Shown here in pieces: positions 1-11,137 of a DNA stretch of 64,000 nucleotides. A program made the position numbers and the translations under genes. The notes under the pieces are model-generated. The model was not told the DNA's origin and searched no databases. It saw only the letters and a program-made list of their open reading frames with translations. Origin of the DNA: Zelopaecilomyces penicillatus (taxonomy: Eukaryota; Ascomycota; Sordariomycetes; Hypocreales; Pseudodiploosporaceae). How positions within the stretch are numbered: the stretch's first letter is position 1; every line of letters starts with the position of its first letter. The stretch is taken from contig VCCP01000003.1 in the NCBI GenBank assembly GCA_005765155.1, positions 6,014,001 through 6,078,000 of the forward strand, read 5' to 3'.

Positions 1-320
1 ACCACGCTAAAACCAGACTCAACCAGGCAGCCATCCATCCACCTTCTGCCAAGGACGTGCTTTGTACTAATACTCCGAACTTGCTTTTTGTTGGGATGTA
101 ATATTTTTGAAAGTTCTTTTCCCATCACAAAAAAGTAACCTAAGATGGACGCTAAATCTACCCGAGCACACACTAGTCGATCATTCCGGCGCTAACTCTA
201 GATTTAAAACTCTTACGGCAGTTGCAGAATCAAATCTGAACATAATAGTCAAGAACATCAGTGACTGGCAGCACAGCTTTGATCATCATCAGCATTAATA
301 TCATCGCCAATCCTCAGGAC

Positions 321-607
321 CTAGACAACAGGGTGCAAAAAAACACAGCCGAGACCACTCTGAGTGACTTTAACTGATGAATTTACTGACATGCAGAAAT
401 CTCTGTAAATTTCGAGAGATCTCTGGCAATATCCAGAAATATAAAGAAATCGCTAGAAATCGCTAGCAATACCCTAAATCTCTAGCAATATCTATAAATA
501 TATAGCAATCTCAGTGAAGTAAATGATTACCTACCTAGTAATACCAAGTATATTAGATATTCAGGCGCTGTTGTATCGGTGGTGTTTTTTTGCACCCTGT
601 TGCTAGA
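321..607. mobile_element. Candidate MITE (non-autonomous element)
   Basis: A perfect 21-bp inverted repeat bounds this stretch. The left arm (326-346) starts CAACAGGGTGC, followed by seven A and CAC, and the right arm (582-602) is its exact reverse complement. CTAGA occurs immediately outside both arms (321-325 and 603-607), like a 5-bp target-site duplication. The roughly 235-bp interior has no ORF and is made of short degenerate A/T-rich repeats. Terminal repeats, flanking direct repeat, small size and lack of coding capacity fit a miniature inverted-repeat transposable element. I cannot assign the superfamily: TA or TAG within the flank could be the true duplication instead. No second copy with both arms was found in the window. 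Confidence 0.75.
396..515. repeat. Short degenerate tandem repeats inside the MITE
   Basis: The interior of the element contains overlapping variants of AAATCTCTAGCAATATC and AAATCGCTAGAAATCGCTAG, roughly a 12-18-bp period with substitutions. They lie between the two terminal inverted repeats and are not coding. Confidence 0.6.
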
Positions 608-917
608 TACCCATCTATGACCCCAGGCAAGCCTGTTGTCGAGGGATGTAGAGGTGTTGGTACATGGCCGTATGAGACAATTCTTGAAGACGATCCCAGC
701 TAAAATCTTCCACCAGTCAAGATACTTAGGTAATGTTTTATGTGATACTAGGTAGGTACAATACAGCGCACGTAGCAGTGACTACTCAGAATAGCTGCAC
801 ACATCCCTTTAGCCGTGCATTATGAAGTTCCCCAATCACTAGTCACCACCAGAGCAAGTTCGCTGACGGACTCTCCTTTTTTGGCCTAATATAATCGAAT
901 CAGGTCAGTGATGAACC

Positions 918-2819
918 ATGACTGAGCCCGTCCAGCCAAGCGCCGAGGATTATCACACAACCTACGCGAGCAGTTTCAGGCTGTGGTCAGCATTACGCCA
1001 CCAAGCTTCCGCCCAGCCTGTCTTGCCACCCTACGCCCTTGCACTCAGCGATGCCTTTCCCCAACACCCTCACTTCCCACCAGACCTGGAGATCAAGCAT
1101 TCCAAATATCCAAAGCATAGCTTTGCAAGCGCCGGCGGGTTTTCGGAGTGGAGCTCTCCAACTGCAGGCTGCAAACATGGAATGCCCTCATTTCGACAGC
1201 CTGTAAATGTCATAGTCTCGACACAGAATCCCTTGTCTCTTTCTATTAGTGACACCAGCGACCATGATAAATTCGGCAATAACTGGGTCTCTATTCAGGA
1301 TCAAAACTACTTTTCGATCCTCATACTAGGATGGGCGTATGTGCTGTCTGTTCGTTGGACCGAACTCATGCCTGGAGAATGCTACACAACATACACCAAC
1401 GCTCAAGCACCCGGGCATTGCCTTGCTGAAAATGCACAGTCCTCCATTACCAACACCGATATATTTATTGGTGGCCACAGCCCTGAAGAGGCTCGTTGGT
1501 GGGCTGCTGTTCTGGCACCAGGCAGCGGTTGGAAAGCAATCATGACTTTGGCAGACGATGAGTTGCTGGCTCCATGGTCTGTTTCTCTGGCATATGGCGC
1601 TGCATGTACCATTTCTGGCTCAACAAACTCGACGTTGGTGTCGCCAACACAGTCCAGACCTTGCTCGTCTGCTATTGCCATTGGTTTTTTTTTTGAAAAG
1701 TTCTGCCGTTTGCATAGTATTCATGACCAAAGTTTGGCCGCTTTAGCAGCAGTCCTCTTACTACCATCTCTAAAAAGTCTCAAGTCCTTGTCTCTACCAG
1801 CGCTCAGAATAAAGGGAAGCAAACCGAACCTATCCATGGCCGCCCAGGAACAGCAACAGCGAAGGAGAGAAAAACAGTTTATAGAGTTGCCGCGGGTTCC
1901 CCAAAAACAAGATTTGGACCGCCTCCTCACAGCAAGCTGTTATTGCACAGGTATTGGCACCATATTGTTCAGTGTATTCTTCGAGCCAGGTGTAGAGTGC
2001 AACAAGGCCGGGCCTTGGCTGCAGGGCGCTTTGGATGTTGCAAATGACTTGCTTGAGAGTGACCCATGGGTACTGGGGCGGATGCTGATGGACAGACTTC
2101 CACAAGCTGCACCTCTTTGGTTAGGGGTGACCATCCTTGGACTGCACAGCAAATTCATGAAACAGGCGGGCTATGGACAGCTTCCAGTGAACTTAAATTC
2201 TGCCGCATGGACAGGTACTAATCAGTCGTTCATTCAGCAGCCTGTTTCGACCAGTCTAAACGGGACTGGGCGGATCTCTCGTGCAGATGAATGCCGACTC
2301 CTATTTCTTGCGCAAGCGGATGACCATTCCCATGTCCCACTCTGCCAATGGGCCCCTTTTGGCACAACTGAGCTCCAGTATGCAGATATTGAGGTTAGGA
2401 TACACGAAGACTGTTGTGAAAATGCTCTTCAATACGCTGGGTTCATTTGGAATTATGTCGGTGGTGAGTCTCGCAATAACGAGTCTGGAGACTCTAGCAC
2501 AGTCTCCTTCGAGGCGTTGCAACACCATGCTACTACTACCAAGCCAGAGCATTGGGAAGTCAAATTGACCTCTCTAGAAGATCTGAAGCATACCAAAGAG
2601 TTCATTTCTGAAGTTTCAACGCGAAGCATATTTCGTTGGCTGCGCCCCGACGGCCAACCTCTGCACGAAAAAGAACTATGGGAGCATGATTGGTTGGAGA
2701 TATATGAAAGCGACGAGGAGGATGAGGTGGGATTAAAAGACGATCAGAGTGGGCCCAAGTCCATTCCCCATGTTTCTTCATGGCTCGAGGGTTTAGAACC
2801 ACCTTCTACAAAAGAGTGA
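918..2819 (+). CDS. Hypothetical fungal protein, 633 aa
   Basis: Single-exon ORF of 633 aa opening at ATG 918 and closing at TGA 2819. I do not recognise a named domain. The protein is probably soluble: there is no signal peptide and no convincing membrane segment. The N-terminal half contains tryptophan-rich stretches (around residues 125-220, including an EEARWWAAVLAPG motif). A basic QQQRRREKQF segment lies near residue 315, and the C-terminus is acidic (ESDEEDEVG) before the stop. The amino-acid composition and length look like a genuine gene. A run of T at about 1684-1694 codes FFF in frame, so a homopolymer error there would break the ORF. An A/T-rich TATA-like stretch lies about 30 bp upstream. 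Confidence 0.7.
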   Translation: MTEPVQPSAEDYHTTYASSFRLWSALRHQASAQPVLPPYALALSDAFPQHPHFPPDLEIKHSKYPKHSFASAGGFSEWSSPTAGCKHGMPSFRQPVNVIVSTQNPLSLSISDTSDHDKFGNNWVSIQDQNYFSILILGWAYVLSVRWTELMPGECYTTYTNAQAPGHCLAENAQSSITNTDIFIGGHSPEEARWWAAVLAPGSGWKAIMTLADDELLAPWSVSLAYGAACTISGSTNSTLVSPTQSRPCSSAIAIGFFFEKFCRLHSIHDQSLAALAAVLLLPSLKSLKSLSLPALRIKGSKPNLSMAAQEQQQRRREKQFIELPRVPQKQDLDRLLTASCYCTGIGTILFSVFFEPGVECNKAGPWLQGALDVANDLLESDPWVLGRMLMDRLPQAAPLWLGVTILGLHSKFMKQAGYGQLPVNLNSAAWTGTNQSFIQQPVSTSLNGTGRISRADECRLLFLAQADDHSHVPLCQWAPFGTTELQYADIEVRIHEDCCENALQYAGFIWNYVGGESRNNESGDSSTVSFEALQHHATTTKPEHWEVKLTSLEDLKHTKEFISEVSTRSIFRWLRPDGQPLHEKELWEHDWLEIYESDEEDEVGLKDDQSGPKSIPHVSSWLEGLEPPSTKE

Positions 2820-5193
2820 GAGCTGTTAACCCCCGCACATCTAGGTTCTTGGCACATTTGTTTTTTGTGGTCGCATAGGGAAATAAAACTTAGCCAAGGC
2901 GATTGGGATTGGCTTTAAACATGAGCCTGAAGCACAGTGGCATCCGTGTTCGTTAAATATATGAGGTGTTCTTCTTGCTCTTATGACCATCGCAATGTGT
3001 AGAACGGAATCGCGAAAGTTGCAGGCTTTAGAAAGTAAAAGACTGCGAGCAGAGGCTTGCTTAGGCAGGCATTAAGGGCGAAGATGAAGGTTGGTATGTG
3101 ACCAGTAACCGACTTGTTGTGCGCAAGGTTGCAAGATTGCTGCGCATTTGTTTTGGCGCATCATTACCTAAAATAAACATGCGTCGGTCGCAGGGTTGAC
3201 TATAGCTCTTCAACAGCAAACAGAATTTCATGAGAATTATGAAAGACCTCGGAGGTTGGAGAATCCGAGATGCGGCAGCGCACAATGCTCTACCCTGCAT
3301 TGGAAAGCAGAAAATCTCCGAGATTCTAAACCCGAAACAGATTATCCAATTCGTACACAACCATGTCCAAAAGACGCAGGCCAAGCCGCCCAGGGCAGGG
3401 CAGCTTGCGGTCTGCATTGCAAACATGCGATGCCATGCGATGCTGTGTGATTGACTTTGCATCCAAGAACGACTTGGTGCGTCAAGTTGGGTGTGGTGTA
3501 GTCTGTCCGTCCGATACGGCACGGATGCATATCACCATGCGTCTCCGCCTGATACCCATCGCAAGGGACCAACAGATGATAAGTGAGAGCTGTCAGCGCC
3601 CGTTTTCTCGATCAGGCTGACGATGTGAGATCAAATGATGACGACACGAGCCACGGCAGCCTGCATTGCACCTTACGTGCAATTTTCTCTGCTGATGCAT
3701 TTTACTGTAACATGTCCGTTGAGCTTAGATGCCGCAGAGCCTTGTTTGCCGAGCAATGGGTAAGAAGGAGCCTCGAGCCAAGGATCGGAAAGCCTGGGTC
3801 CCGGGACTGCAGTATGGACGACATTCCCCATACAAAGATCAGACGAAAGATTGGCGAAGCTGAAGGGTGGCTGAAGGGCTAGCCCTTCACACACCCAATA
3901 AGTGACGCCGCAACGGAAACGCCATGGCTATGTAGATAGACACTGCTACAGACCAAGATCCGGTTGGTCCAAAGAATGAATACCTCTTGAGTATCTGGCG
4001 ATGGCTGCAACTTTTCTTTTTGCTCATCTCATTTTTTTCTGCAGGTTCCAAGACGTGATTAGTCGAAAGCCCTGGCTGTAGGAGACGGAAAGTGGCAGTC
4101 TGCATCCGTCTGTCCACTGTTTTGCCAGGGGAATCTGTTGGTTTCGATGGGGAGGGATTCTCGGAATGCCAGTGTTGATGTGGTGTGGTTGGTTGGCGTT
4201 GTTCAAACTTGGGGCTATGGTTGGAAGAGGGAAGAGGAGGTGGGAAATTGAGTATGATTTCTGTGTCTAGTGTGGATACAGGCTGACAGGTTAGGTATGG
4301 GACATGGAATGGTGGGGGGGCTGCTGTACACGGATATTGGATTCAAAAGAGCCTTACAGGACACCTTACAGGGCACCTACAGGACAAGAGGCTTGCTTTC
4401 ACTGCCGGAATCAGGCCACCTGTGGATGTTATTGACAATCAGTGGCACCTGCAGTTCGTGAGATCGTCGTCTGGATGGCCCACCCACTGAAATCAACTGA
4501 ACAGGCCGGAGTCGAGCCCGCTAACCCCCGTCCCGTAGTCTGCTGTAGCCTGCTGTAGCCTGTAGGTTCCCGCTGTCTCATACCTATCCTGGTAGCGTCT
4601 CCTCGCTCCTGCTTGCACCACCACCCTCCACCACCCTCCACTGCCATGGATGCCATGCAGGTGCTACACCACTGAACTTCTCCATCCCCTCTTTTTCTTT
4701 TCCCGTTGTCATATCCACAGTCTCGAATGCGCGTCCTGGTTGTCGCCAACGTACTCGGAAGCGTTCTCCGAGCCCACATATTAGCAACTATGGTACATAT
4801 TCCGGTCTCCTTCTTAAGCCACTGCTTGGTCGCGCATACAAGACCCTCATCACGGTCGCACAACATCCTTGGAGGCGTCCACTCAAATGCTTGAGGGGGG
4901 ATTGGGTGTCGCCAGAATCGCTTTGAAAGAACAGCCTCCAGGTTTCCATTCCCGGTCTCGATCGTCGACATATTTGGTAATCTTTTGTTTGCTACTAAAA
5001 CAGTCTTGCCATGAACCAATCAGCGGACTAACCACTGCGCCACCACCGCATCTTCTACCAATATCGTTCATGGCTGCTGGGGAGATGTGATGGGCGATTT
5101 GCTGCAACGGCGTGATCTTTAACATCTATATAAAGTGCTTGCTATCTGTGCAAAGAACTAAATACCGCCAACTTAACATGCCACCAATGTCAC
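2820..5193. other. Intergenic region, no supported gene
   Basis: About 2.4 kb between two genes of unknown function. It holds only short overlapping ORFs on both strands with no recognisable family sequence. Local repeats of CTGCTGTAGCCTG occur near 4540. A TATA-like TCTATATAAAG lies at about 5127, roughly 65 bp before the next start codon. Confidence 0.6.
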
Positions 5194-5847
5194 ATGGATT
5201 TTGACAAAGAGGATTCTGAATCAGATCAGGACGCAATGGCCGATTACCGGCCGCTTAGTCCGCCTACAACGGCTTCATCCCCTGCCGTGGAAACACCAGC
5301 AACGCCAGCAACACCACCCGCCGATGATCAATCTGAGGCTGTGGAAGCTGTGACTATGCCGCCGTTCTATCTGTGTCAATGTAGAAATAGCCTCTATATT
5401 GTAAGCTCATCTCACTCGCAGCTTTTTCTCCTTGTGAATTATAGGCATGCTGACACCAATAAACGACTCAAGCCTAATATTGTCAACATGTCTTATAATA
5501 CTGGGCTTCCCCTCAAGTTCACCATAAAATTTGGCCATTGTGACCACAAGCAGCCGTGCAATACTTCAGTCACGTACATAATTCCTCTCGAATTCCCGAT
5601 CCTCCAATGCGAGACCTTTACATTGACTTTCTGGGCTGTTCATGGTGATCACTGCTCCAAGCCGGCCGAAGACTGCTCCGACTGCAATCATTCTAAGCTG
5701 CGGCGAGCTTTCCTGGCCCTATCCGCGCCCACCGATGGGCAGTGGTGGACATCGGATTATGACTTCTCCAAAGGAGTCGAATCCAACATCGAATACGGAC
5801 GTCGGTCGGAATCAGGGGTAAATACCGACACGACTCGCCTCGCATAA
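5194..5847 (+). CDS. Hypothetical protein, 217 aa
   Basis: ORF of 217 aa from ATG 5194, chosen because the nearer upstream ATGs at 5179 and 5188 run into a stop. A TATA-like box lies about 65 bp upstream. Residues 1-55 are acidic and Pro/Thr/Ala-rich, hence probably disordered. Residues 58-200 look folded and include several Cys/His pairs (LCQCR, GHCDHKQPC, HGDHC, DCSDCNH) that could bind a metal, though I recognise no family. There is a GTAAGC..TATAG pair at 5401-5444, but removing those 44 nt would shift the frame and lose the good downstream sequence. I therefore take the ORF as uninterrupted. Confidence 0.5.
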   Translation: MDFDKEDSESDQDAMADYRPLSPPTTASSPAVETPATPATPPADDQSEAVEAVTMPPFYLCQCRNSLYIVSSSHSQLFLLVNYRHADTNKRLKPNIVNMSYNTGLPLKFTIKFGHCDHKQPCNTSVTYIIPLEFPILQCETFTLTFWAVHGDHCSKPAEDCSDCNHSKLRRAFLALSAPTDGQWWTSDYDFSKGVESNIEYGRRSESGVNTDTTRLA

Positions 5848-7037
5848 ACCCCGACAATCTGCATTTTGTGGTGTTTTCTTTTTTTCTTCTGTTGATTCAA
5901 GTGCCAGTGCATATTTTTAAAAAAAAAGGGGCATGCCATTTTTGCTCTTTTTGGCGTTTGCTACCGCACGTGTTTAAGTTATTCCGAATGTCTGAAGCTG
6001 GCCAGGTTGAAAGATGGCTCACATTCCATTGTTTTGCTTTATTGCTCTGACGCTTTACTCTCTGTTGACTTTTTAGTTCTCTTTATTTTCATATAAAACT
6101 TCACGATGTCGACGGCCATAACACTGAATACGCTGGCTCACAGCTTATGTGGCATAAGACGACCGGTTGGTTGTGGTTTTATTCCATTCCAGCATTGCCC
6201 CCTAGTCCCCAATACTGATTTATTATGAAGCATGTTCCATTTTCTGTCGGTCCTTCTGTTCTGTCTGCTCTGTATTGTTTTTTTGTCTCTTCTGCACTTT
6301 GCTGTTTTTACTGTTTTTGGGTTTTATCCAGTGCGTTTGGAAATGCTATTTTGGTGGATTTTCCTAGCTTCCCTACCCCAATTTGTCCTCGGGGCTGCTT
6401 CTTTGTGTTTTCATTCTATTACGTCCAACCCCCTTTCGAAATTACGGCACGGGACCTTACTCCTCCCCAGCATCCATGTATTTCATCTTCGCCTTCGCCT
6501 TCGTTATCGATGATCACATTAGCAAGCATCGAGTATGATTGCAACACAGTCAGGGGTCTTTATGAGACTCTCAGTTGGGCAAACTAAGATTCTGCCATTC
6601 AAAAATAAAAAATGAAAAAAAAAGCTGCTTTAGCAGCAAATAAAGTGAGCTTCATGCAATGTACTTATGTGACAAATATATGTATTGATAAGCTGTACAA
6701 TCTGACGTCTATGATGACGATCTGTGATGCTGACTTCATCTGGGCACTAAAACGCCTCACCATCTGAACCCACATCTCCCGGTTAGTCGGTCGGGGCTTG
6801 TTCCGCTGCAGTGGAGCTAACACAGAGAAAACCCCCCACTCAAGCCCACTGTAACCAGAGCTCTTATCCATTCGCCATCTCGTCCAATCCGGACTCCAAA
6901 ACCCCAAAAAATATCTTGACCACCTCTGTTCCACGCCGAGCAACAGATCGCCGCAAACACCAGCCACACCAGTCGCATACCCAATCGCAGAAAAATAGAA
7001 AGTGCCGATTTTCAGAAGAGCAACGCCATTCAGAAAC
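5848..7037. other. Intergenic region, T-rich
   Basis: About 1.2 kb with long T-rich stretches (6230-6430) and no gene I can support. The right part is the upstream region of COQ4. A 163-codon ORF on the minus strand (6665-7156) overlaps the COQ4 leader and is not called. Confidence 0.55.
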
Positions 7038-8031
7038 ATGGAGGCGGCCATCGCAAGAGCGGCCCGACCCGCATCGCGCCAATTTCTTCGCCGCCAGCTT
7101 CCAGCCTGTTCAGTTTGCTGCTGCTCATCCATCTCCTCATCGCCAAATGCCTCCACGTCGAGGCAGTTTTCTGCTGTTAACCGACCGCGCCCAAACTACC
7201 CGGGCCATGTGCCTCTTACCAAAATCGAGCGGACTGCTCTAGCAATTAGCTCCAGTGTCATGGCGCTGCTGAACCCATCCCGTGCGGGTAAGTCCCCTAC
7301 TCCCGACATGTCTTCCAGTCCTTGGCTTTGGTTACTTTACTGGTTCTTTAGTCGGTGATTTGATGGAGTTTTTGCTAATCTTTCATATGATAGAGCTCAT
7401 TGCTACGGTTGGCGAGACCACCGCGACACCCTACTTCATCTACCGCCTCCGCGACGCCATGCTCGCCGACCCAACCGGCCGCCGCATCCTCCGCCTCCGC
7501 CCACGCATCAACTCCAAAACCCTCTCCCTCCCCGCCCTACGCGACCTACCCGCCAACTCCGTCGGCCACGCCTACGTCACTTGGCTCGACCGCGAAGGCG
7601 TCTCGCCGGACACCCGCAGCGCGGTGCGCTACATCGACGACGAAGAGTGCGCCTACGTCATGCAGCGGTACCGCGAGTGCCACGACTTCTACCACGCGCT
7701 GACGGGGCTTCCCATCGTGCGTGAGGGTGAAGTCGCTCTCAAGGCGTTTGAGTTTGCGAACACGCTGCTTCCTATGACAGGGTTGAGCACGCTGGCGTTT
7801 GTGACGCTGAAACCACAAGAGAGGAGCCGGTTTTGGAGCACGTACTTGCCCTGGGCGCTGAAGAATGGGACGCGTAGTAAAGAAGTGATTAATGTGTTTT
7901 GGGAAGAGCAGTTGGAGCGGGATGTGGATGATCTGAGGCGTGAGCTGGGGATTGAGCAGCCCCCGGATCTGCGGGATGCGAGGAAAAGAGAGCGAGCGGC
8001 GAAGAAGCAGCAACAAGCAGCGGCTGTATAG
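7038..8031 (+). CDS. COQ4: Ubiquinone biosynthesis protein COQ4
   Basis: Mitochondrial COQ4, needed for coenzyme Q synthesis and for organising the COQ complex on the inner membrane. Two exons: 7038-7287 and 7394-8031, with a 106-nt intron (GTAAGT donor, TGCTAAT branch, ATAG acceptor). The joined protein is 295 aa and reads through the junction as SRA-E-LIATVGETT, as in the family. The metal-binding signature HDxxHx11E is intact: H180-D181-F-Y-H184, with the Glu at 196. The N-terminus is rich in Arg/Ala (an import presequence), which supports starting at 7038 rather than the in-frame ATG 36 nt upstream. The gene converges on the PDCD5-family gene, 268 bp away. Confidence 0.95.
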
Positions 8032-8299
8032 CCTTGTTGCGAGTTGTAAACCAATGCCCTTCAACGGCATGAGTGTATAATATTGGGTGCCTTAGATGCT
8101 TCAGCTGTGACGATGTCAGTCCCTTAGAGAGACAATTTACAACTTGATTGTATGACTTTTGGTTTTTTTTGGTTGCTCTTGACCTCGTATCCTAGCTTGA
8201 GGTGGTATCATCGTGTTTCCATGCCATTGCCTCCCATAAACAGACAAGCCTTTGGGGATCCATTCCTATCAAATTCCTCTCCAACAATCCTTTAATCCT

Positions 8300-8904
8300 T
8301 CACAAGTCTAGCAAGTCATCATCGTCATCCCACCCCTTGCGCCTGCTCACCACAATCTTCTCCTCCTCCTTATTATCCGCCACAGCCGTCAGCAAATCTT
8401 TGAGCTGCGCCTCCGTCACCTTCTGCCGGAGCTGGCCCGACTGCGCGAGTGTGATGAGCCGGTTCTCAATTTCGGTGGCGCGCTGCTCCTTGACGAGGCG
8501 GATGCGGCCGAGGCGATCGGCGGCTTCGGGGTGGAGGATCTGGTTGAGGATTTGTTGGCGGGCTTCGTCTTGTTGTCTGGTAAGGTCGCGTGGGGTTAGC
8601 TACCATTGCTTTTATAATAATATTTGCAAATTGGAAGTTGTGTGCTAGAAATTGGAGTAGGTGCTTGTTCATCTCTTTAAGATGGAGAAAGTGTAGAAAG
8701 CGACAATATTGAAAGAGTTCACGTACTGTCTCTGCCTCTCTTGGTCCTGGCCGTTGGACGCACCGCCGCGGCCGCCTCCCCCGCCGCCACCTTGCGCCTT
8801 GAGCTGCTCAAGACGAGCCTTTCTAATCTTTACAGAATGGTCAGCATAGATTTGCGATACTCCCTAGCGCTAAGACAAACCTGTTCCAACTCAGAGTCAT
8901 CCAT
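8300..8904 (-). CDS. PDCD5-family DNA-binding protein (TFAR19 type)
   Basis: Small conserved protein related to programmed cell death protein 5. Three exons on the minus strand: 8904-8881, 8827-8727 and 8576-8300, with introns of 53 and 150 nt, giving 133 aa. The N-terminus MDDSELEQIRKARLEQLKAQ and the core with ARQQILNQIL and EAADRLGRIRLVK are diagnostic, as is the helix ending in the ENRLITLAQSGQL motif. The tail has KEEEKIVVSRRKGW followed by an Asp run. A Gly-rich insert follows the first helix. The first splice acceptor was chosen because it restores the family IRKAR sequence. Confidence 0.92.
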
Positions 8905-9289
8905 GGTTCGATGAAGCTTTCTTGCACGGACAATAGTCTAGTTCCTAGAGCTGGCGGGGTGTTACTGCGTCAGTCTCAAAAGCTTTTGGTCAACGCAGGA
9001 GGGGCAGCTTTGGAAGACATGATGAGTCAGCGGGTAGCTCAGCTCAGAGCTCCCAATGATATCAAACTCACGCAACCCGGCAGCATTAACACAAATGACC
9101 ATAAGATAACCATGTATGGCTAGAACAAAACAAAAAGGCGTCAGATATTTTGGTCATTCATGATGGAGAAGATAACCCAAAAAAACAAATGTATACACAA
9201 AAATAGGTACATCTAGTATAGTACACGCCAATGCTATGCCTCCCAAAAAAGCAACCCAACATAAACACCTGTTTCTTACACAACCCATT

Positions 9290-10684
9290 CTACCGCGGCG
9301 TTGTCCTGTATCTAAACGTAGAGGCGCTGGGGATAGAGGTCTCCTCTATAGGTATGTATGTGTTGAGCCTTTCTATCGCAATAGAGTGCTTCGCCTTGAT
9401 CATATCCCTAATCATAATATTCATCCGCAGGTCAAGCCCTAGCTGACCTCCGCGTCGAAGAAAATACCCATTGAGGTACTCAATATCGGTGGGAAGACCG
9501 TTGTTGATCCTTCTTAGCAGCTGGCTCGATTGTGATCGCTTCGCCATGATGCCGTTGTACATGAGTTTGTGAATACCCTTGCTGTGAACGAATTCCCGGA
9601 TGGGTGCAGAGTCTTTCACTTCGGGCATATTTTCCACCACTGTGATGATTTCGGACATGAGACTCTGCATCATGCGCTGTGCGGCGGGGTTTTGTAATAA
9701 GCCTTGGTAAGGCATGTCTAGAAGGACGCATACAGGTTCGACCACGGAATCAAACATGACGGATGGAAGTTTAAACCGCAACCATTGGTCGAAAGGGGTC
9801 AGCGAAGATCGCAGATCCTTGACCTCCTCTAGGGACTTGATAAAATGGGTCCGGCCTTCTGTCTTGTCCTTGTTTGCCAATCTTGACATGTTTACCAGAG
9901 TCAGCTTCGTTTCACCCTGTTTCAACTGCTTCACTGAGTCGAATTTCCTGTTGAACGCCAGCCGGTGGCTCATGTGTCCTAGGAGAAAGTTGGGTCCCAA
10001 GTCGTCTCCCGCAAATATCTTTTTCCTCACATCCTCTAAAACACCCAATCCGTCGTTCATCAAGCAGACCGTGGTGTTTTCATCCACGCGGTGCTTCACG
10101 GACCTCAATGCCTGAAATGCTTCGTATCCTTTTCCTGTCACTAGCAATTGGTCGATACGTGAATCGTCGTCCCTCCCAAGAATACGCGGAGTAACAGACA
10201 TCGGTTCAAGCTTTGCCGTCCCGCGCTGGTTGCTTGATTTCGTCTTCTGGAAGTTGCGGTATTTTGATGATGAATTGTTGTTCCTCCACCCGAGCATCTC
10301 TACTGAGTCGTAGACACCTGACAGTGCATGCGCGATAAATTTTGATCGTTCATCTTCCCCAAGAATGTGAATTTTATGGACCGTTGGGGATTTGGCCGCC
10401 TCTGGAGGTAATAGCACTGAGGGGACGTAAAACTGTGGTGTCGGGCGTAGTTTTGCAATAGCTGGTTCGACTTGAAGGGCTCCAGACCATGGCCGGCGAG
10501 TTGGAGGATATGTCGTTTCACCGGGCAATACGGCCTCATGCGACTTTTGCTGTTGATCGGAACTGGACGCCACCGTTCCATAACGTCGTCTGACCCCCCG
10601 GCCGGCGCAAAGGCTACCTTGCAAACATTGCGACTGTCTTTGACATATCCTTGCGGATAACCGCAGTCTCGTTGAGCCAGCCAC
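9290..10684 (-). CDS. Mitochondrial ketopantoate-reductase-like (CBS2-like) protein
   Basis: Intronless 464-aa protein. Residues 1-40 are Arg/Ser/Gln-rich and look like a mitochondrial presequence. Around residues 104-120, HKIHILGEDERSKFIAHAL corresponds to the dinucleotide-binding start of the ApbA/PanE fold, but the classical GxGxxG is reduced to GEDERS. The C-terminal third matches the ApbA/PanE C-terminal helical domain, including the LPTDIEYLNGYFLRRG segment. Family knowledge: fungal mitochondrial members include yeast CBS2, a translational activator, so catalysis is not certain. The gene is divergent from LRP1, with 453 bp between the two starts. Confidence 0.8.
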   Translation of the reverse strand: MAGSTRLRLSARICQRQSQCLQGSLCAGRGVRRRYGTVASSSDQQQKSHEAVLPGETTYPPTRRPWSGALQVEPAIAKLRPTPQFYVPSVLLPPEAAKSPTVHKIHILGEDERSKFIAHALSGVYDSVEMLGWRNNNSSSKYRNFQKTKSSNQRGTAKLEPMSVTPRILGRDDDSRIDQLLVTGKGYEAFQALRSVKHRVDENTTVCLMNDGLGVLEDVRKKIFAGDDLGPNFLLGHMSHRLAFNRKFDSVKQLKQGETKLTLVNMSRLANKDKTEGRTHFIKSLEEVKDLRSSLTPFDQWLRFKLPSVMFDSVVEPVCVLLDMPYQGLLQNPAAQRMMQSLMSEIITVVENMPEVKDSAPIREFVHSKGIHKLMYNGIMAKRSQSSQLLRRINNGLPTDIEYLNGYFLRRGGQLGLDLRMNIMIRDMIKAKHSIAIERLNTYIPIEETSIPSASTFRYRTTPR

Positions 10685-11137
10685 TTTGGAGGTTGTGTTG
10701 TGAGAAGCCGGGTTGGCCGACGATATTTACCGATACAAGTCGCGTACTCGTTTGATAACCGAGGCGCCGGTTGAATCACCCAATGACTACACGCATCGAG
10801 CTTCGTTGGCCGAGGCAAAGAGGTGTCGGTTGTGTTGAAGGAGATAGATCGGTCGGGCGCTGATGTGTTTTTCTTGGCGGAATTTAGACAGTCGGAATGT
10901 AAATTCAAGGGAAGACTCGGAGGAGCGGCAATCATCGACCCCTTGTTGGTCAGCGGGCATTCCATGACCACTTTTTTTCCCGTTAGGCTCCACAATGTCG
11001 ACAGTGCCCCGATATACACATACGCACGGATAAATGTCACATCATAGATTTCATCATCAAGTCGCCCTCTGATGAATTGTGAATAGACATTCACGTTTGA
11101 ACGTTGATAGCGACACAAAGCTCGCACACGCATCATC

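Noticed and set aside
4429..5019. 196-codon minus ORF
   Set aside because: Composition is biased by simple repeats (Gly/Arg/Trp runs) and no motif is recognised.
5401..5444. 44-nt GTAAGC..TAG intron in the 217-aa gene
   Set aside because: Removal shifts the frame out of the good downstream coding sequence and the length is below the usual minimum.
6665..7156. 163-codon minus ORF with hydrophobic stretch upstream of COQ4
   Set aside because: Overlaps the COQ4 leader and exon 1 in antisense and has no recognised family; it could be reconsidered with transcript data.
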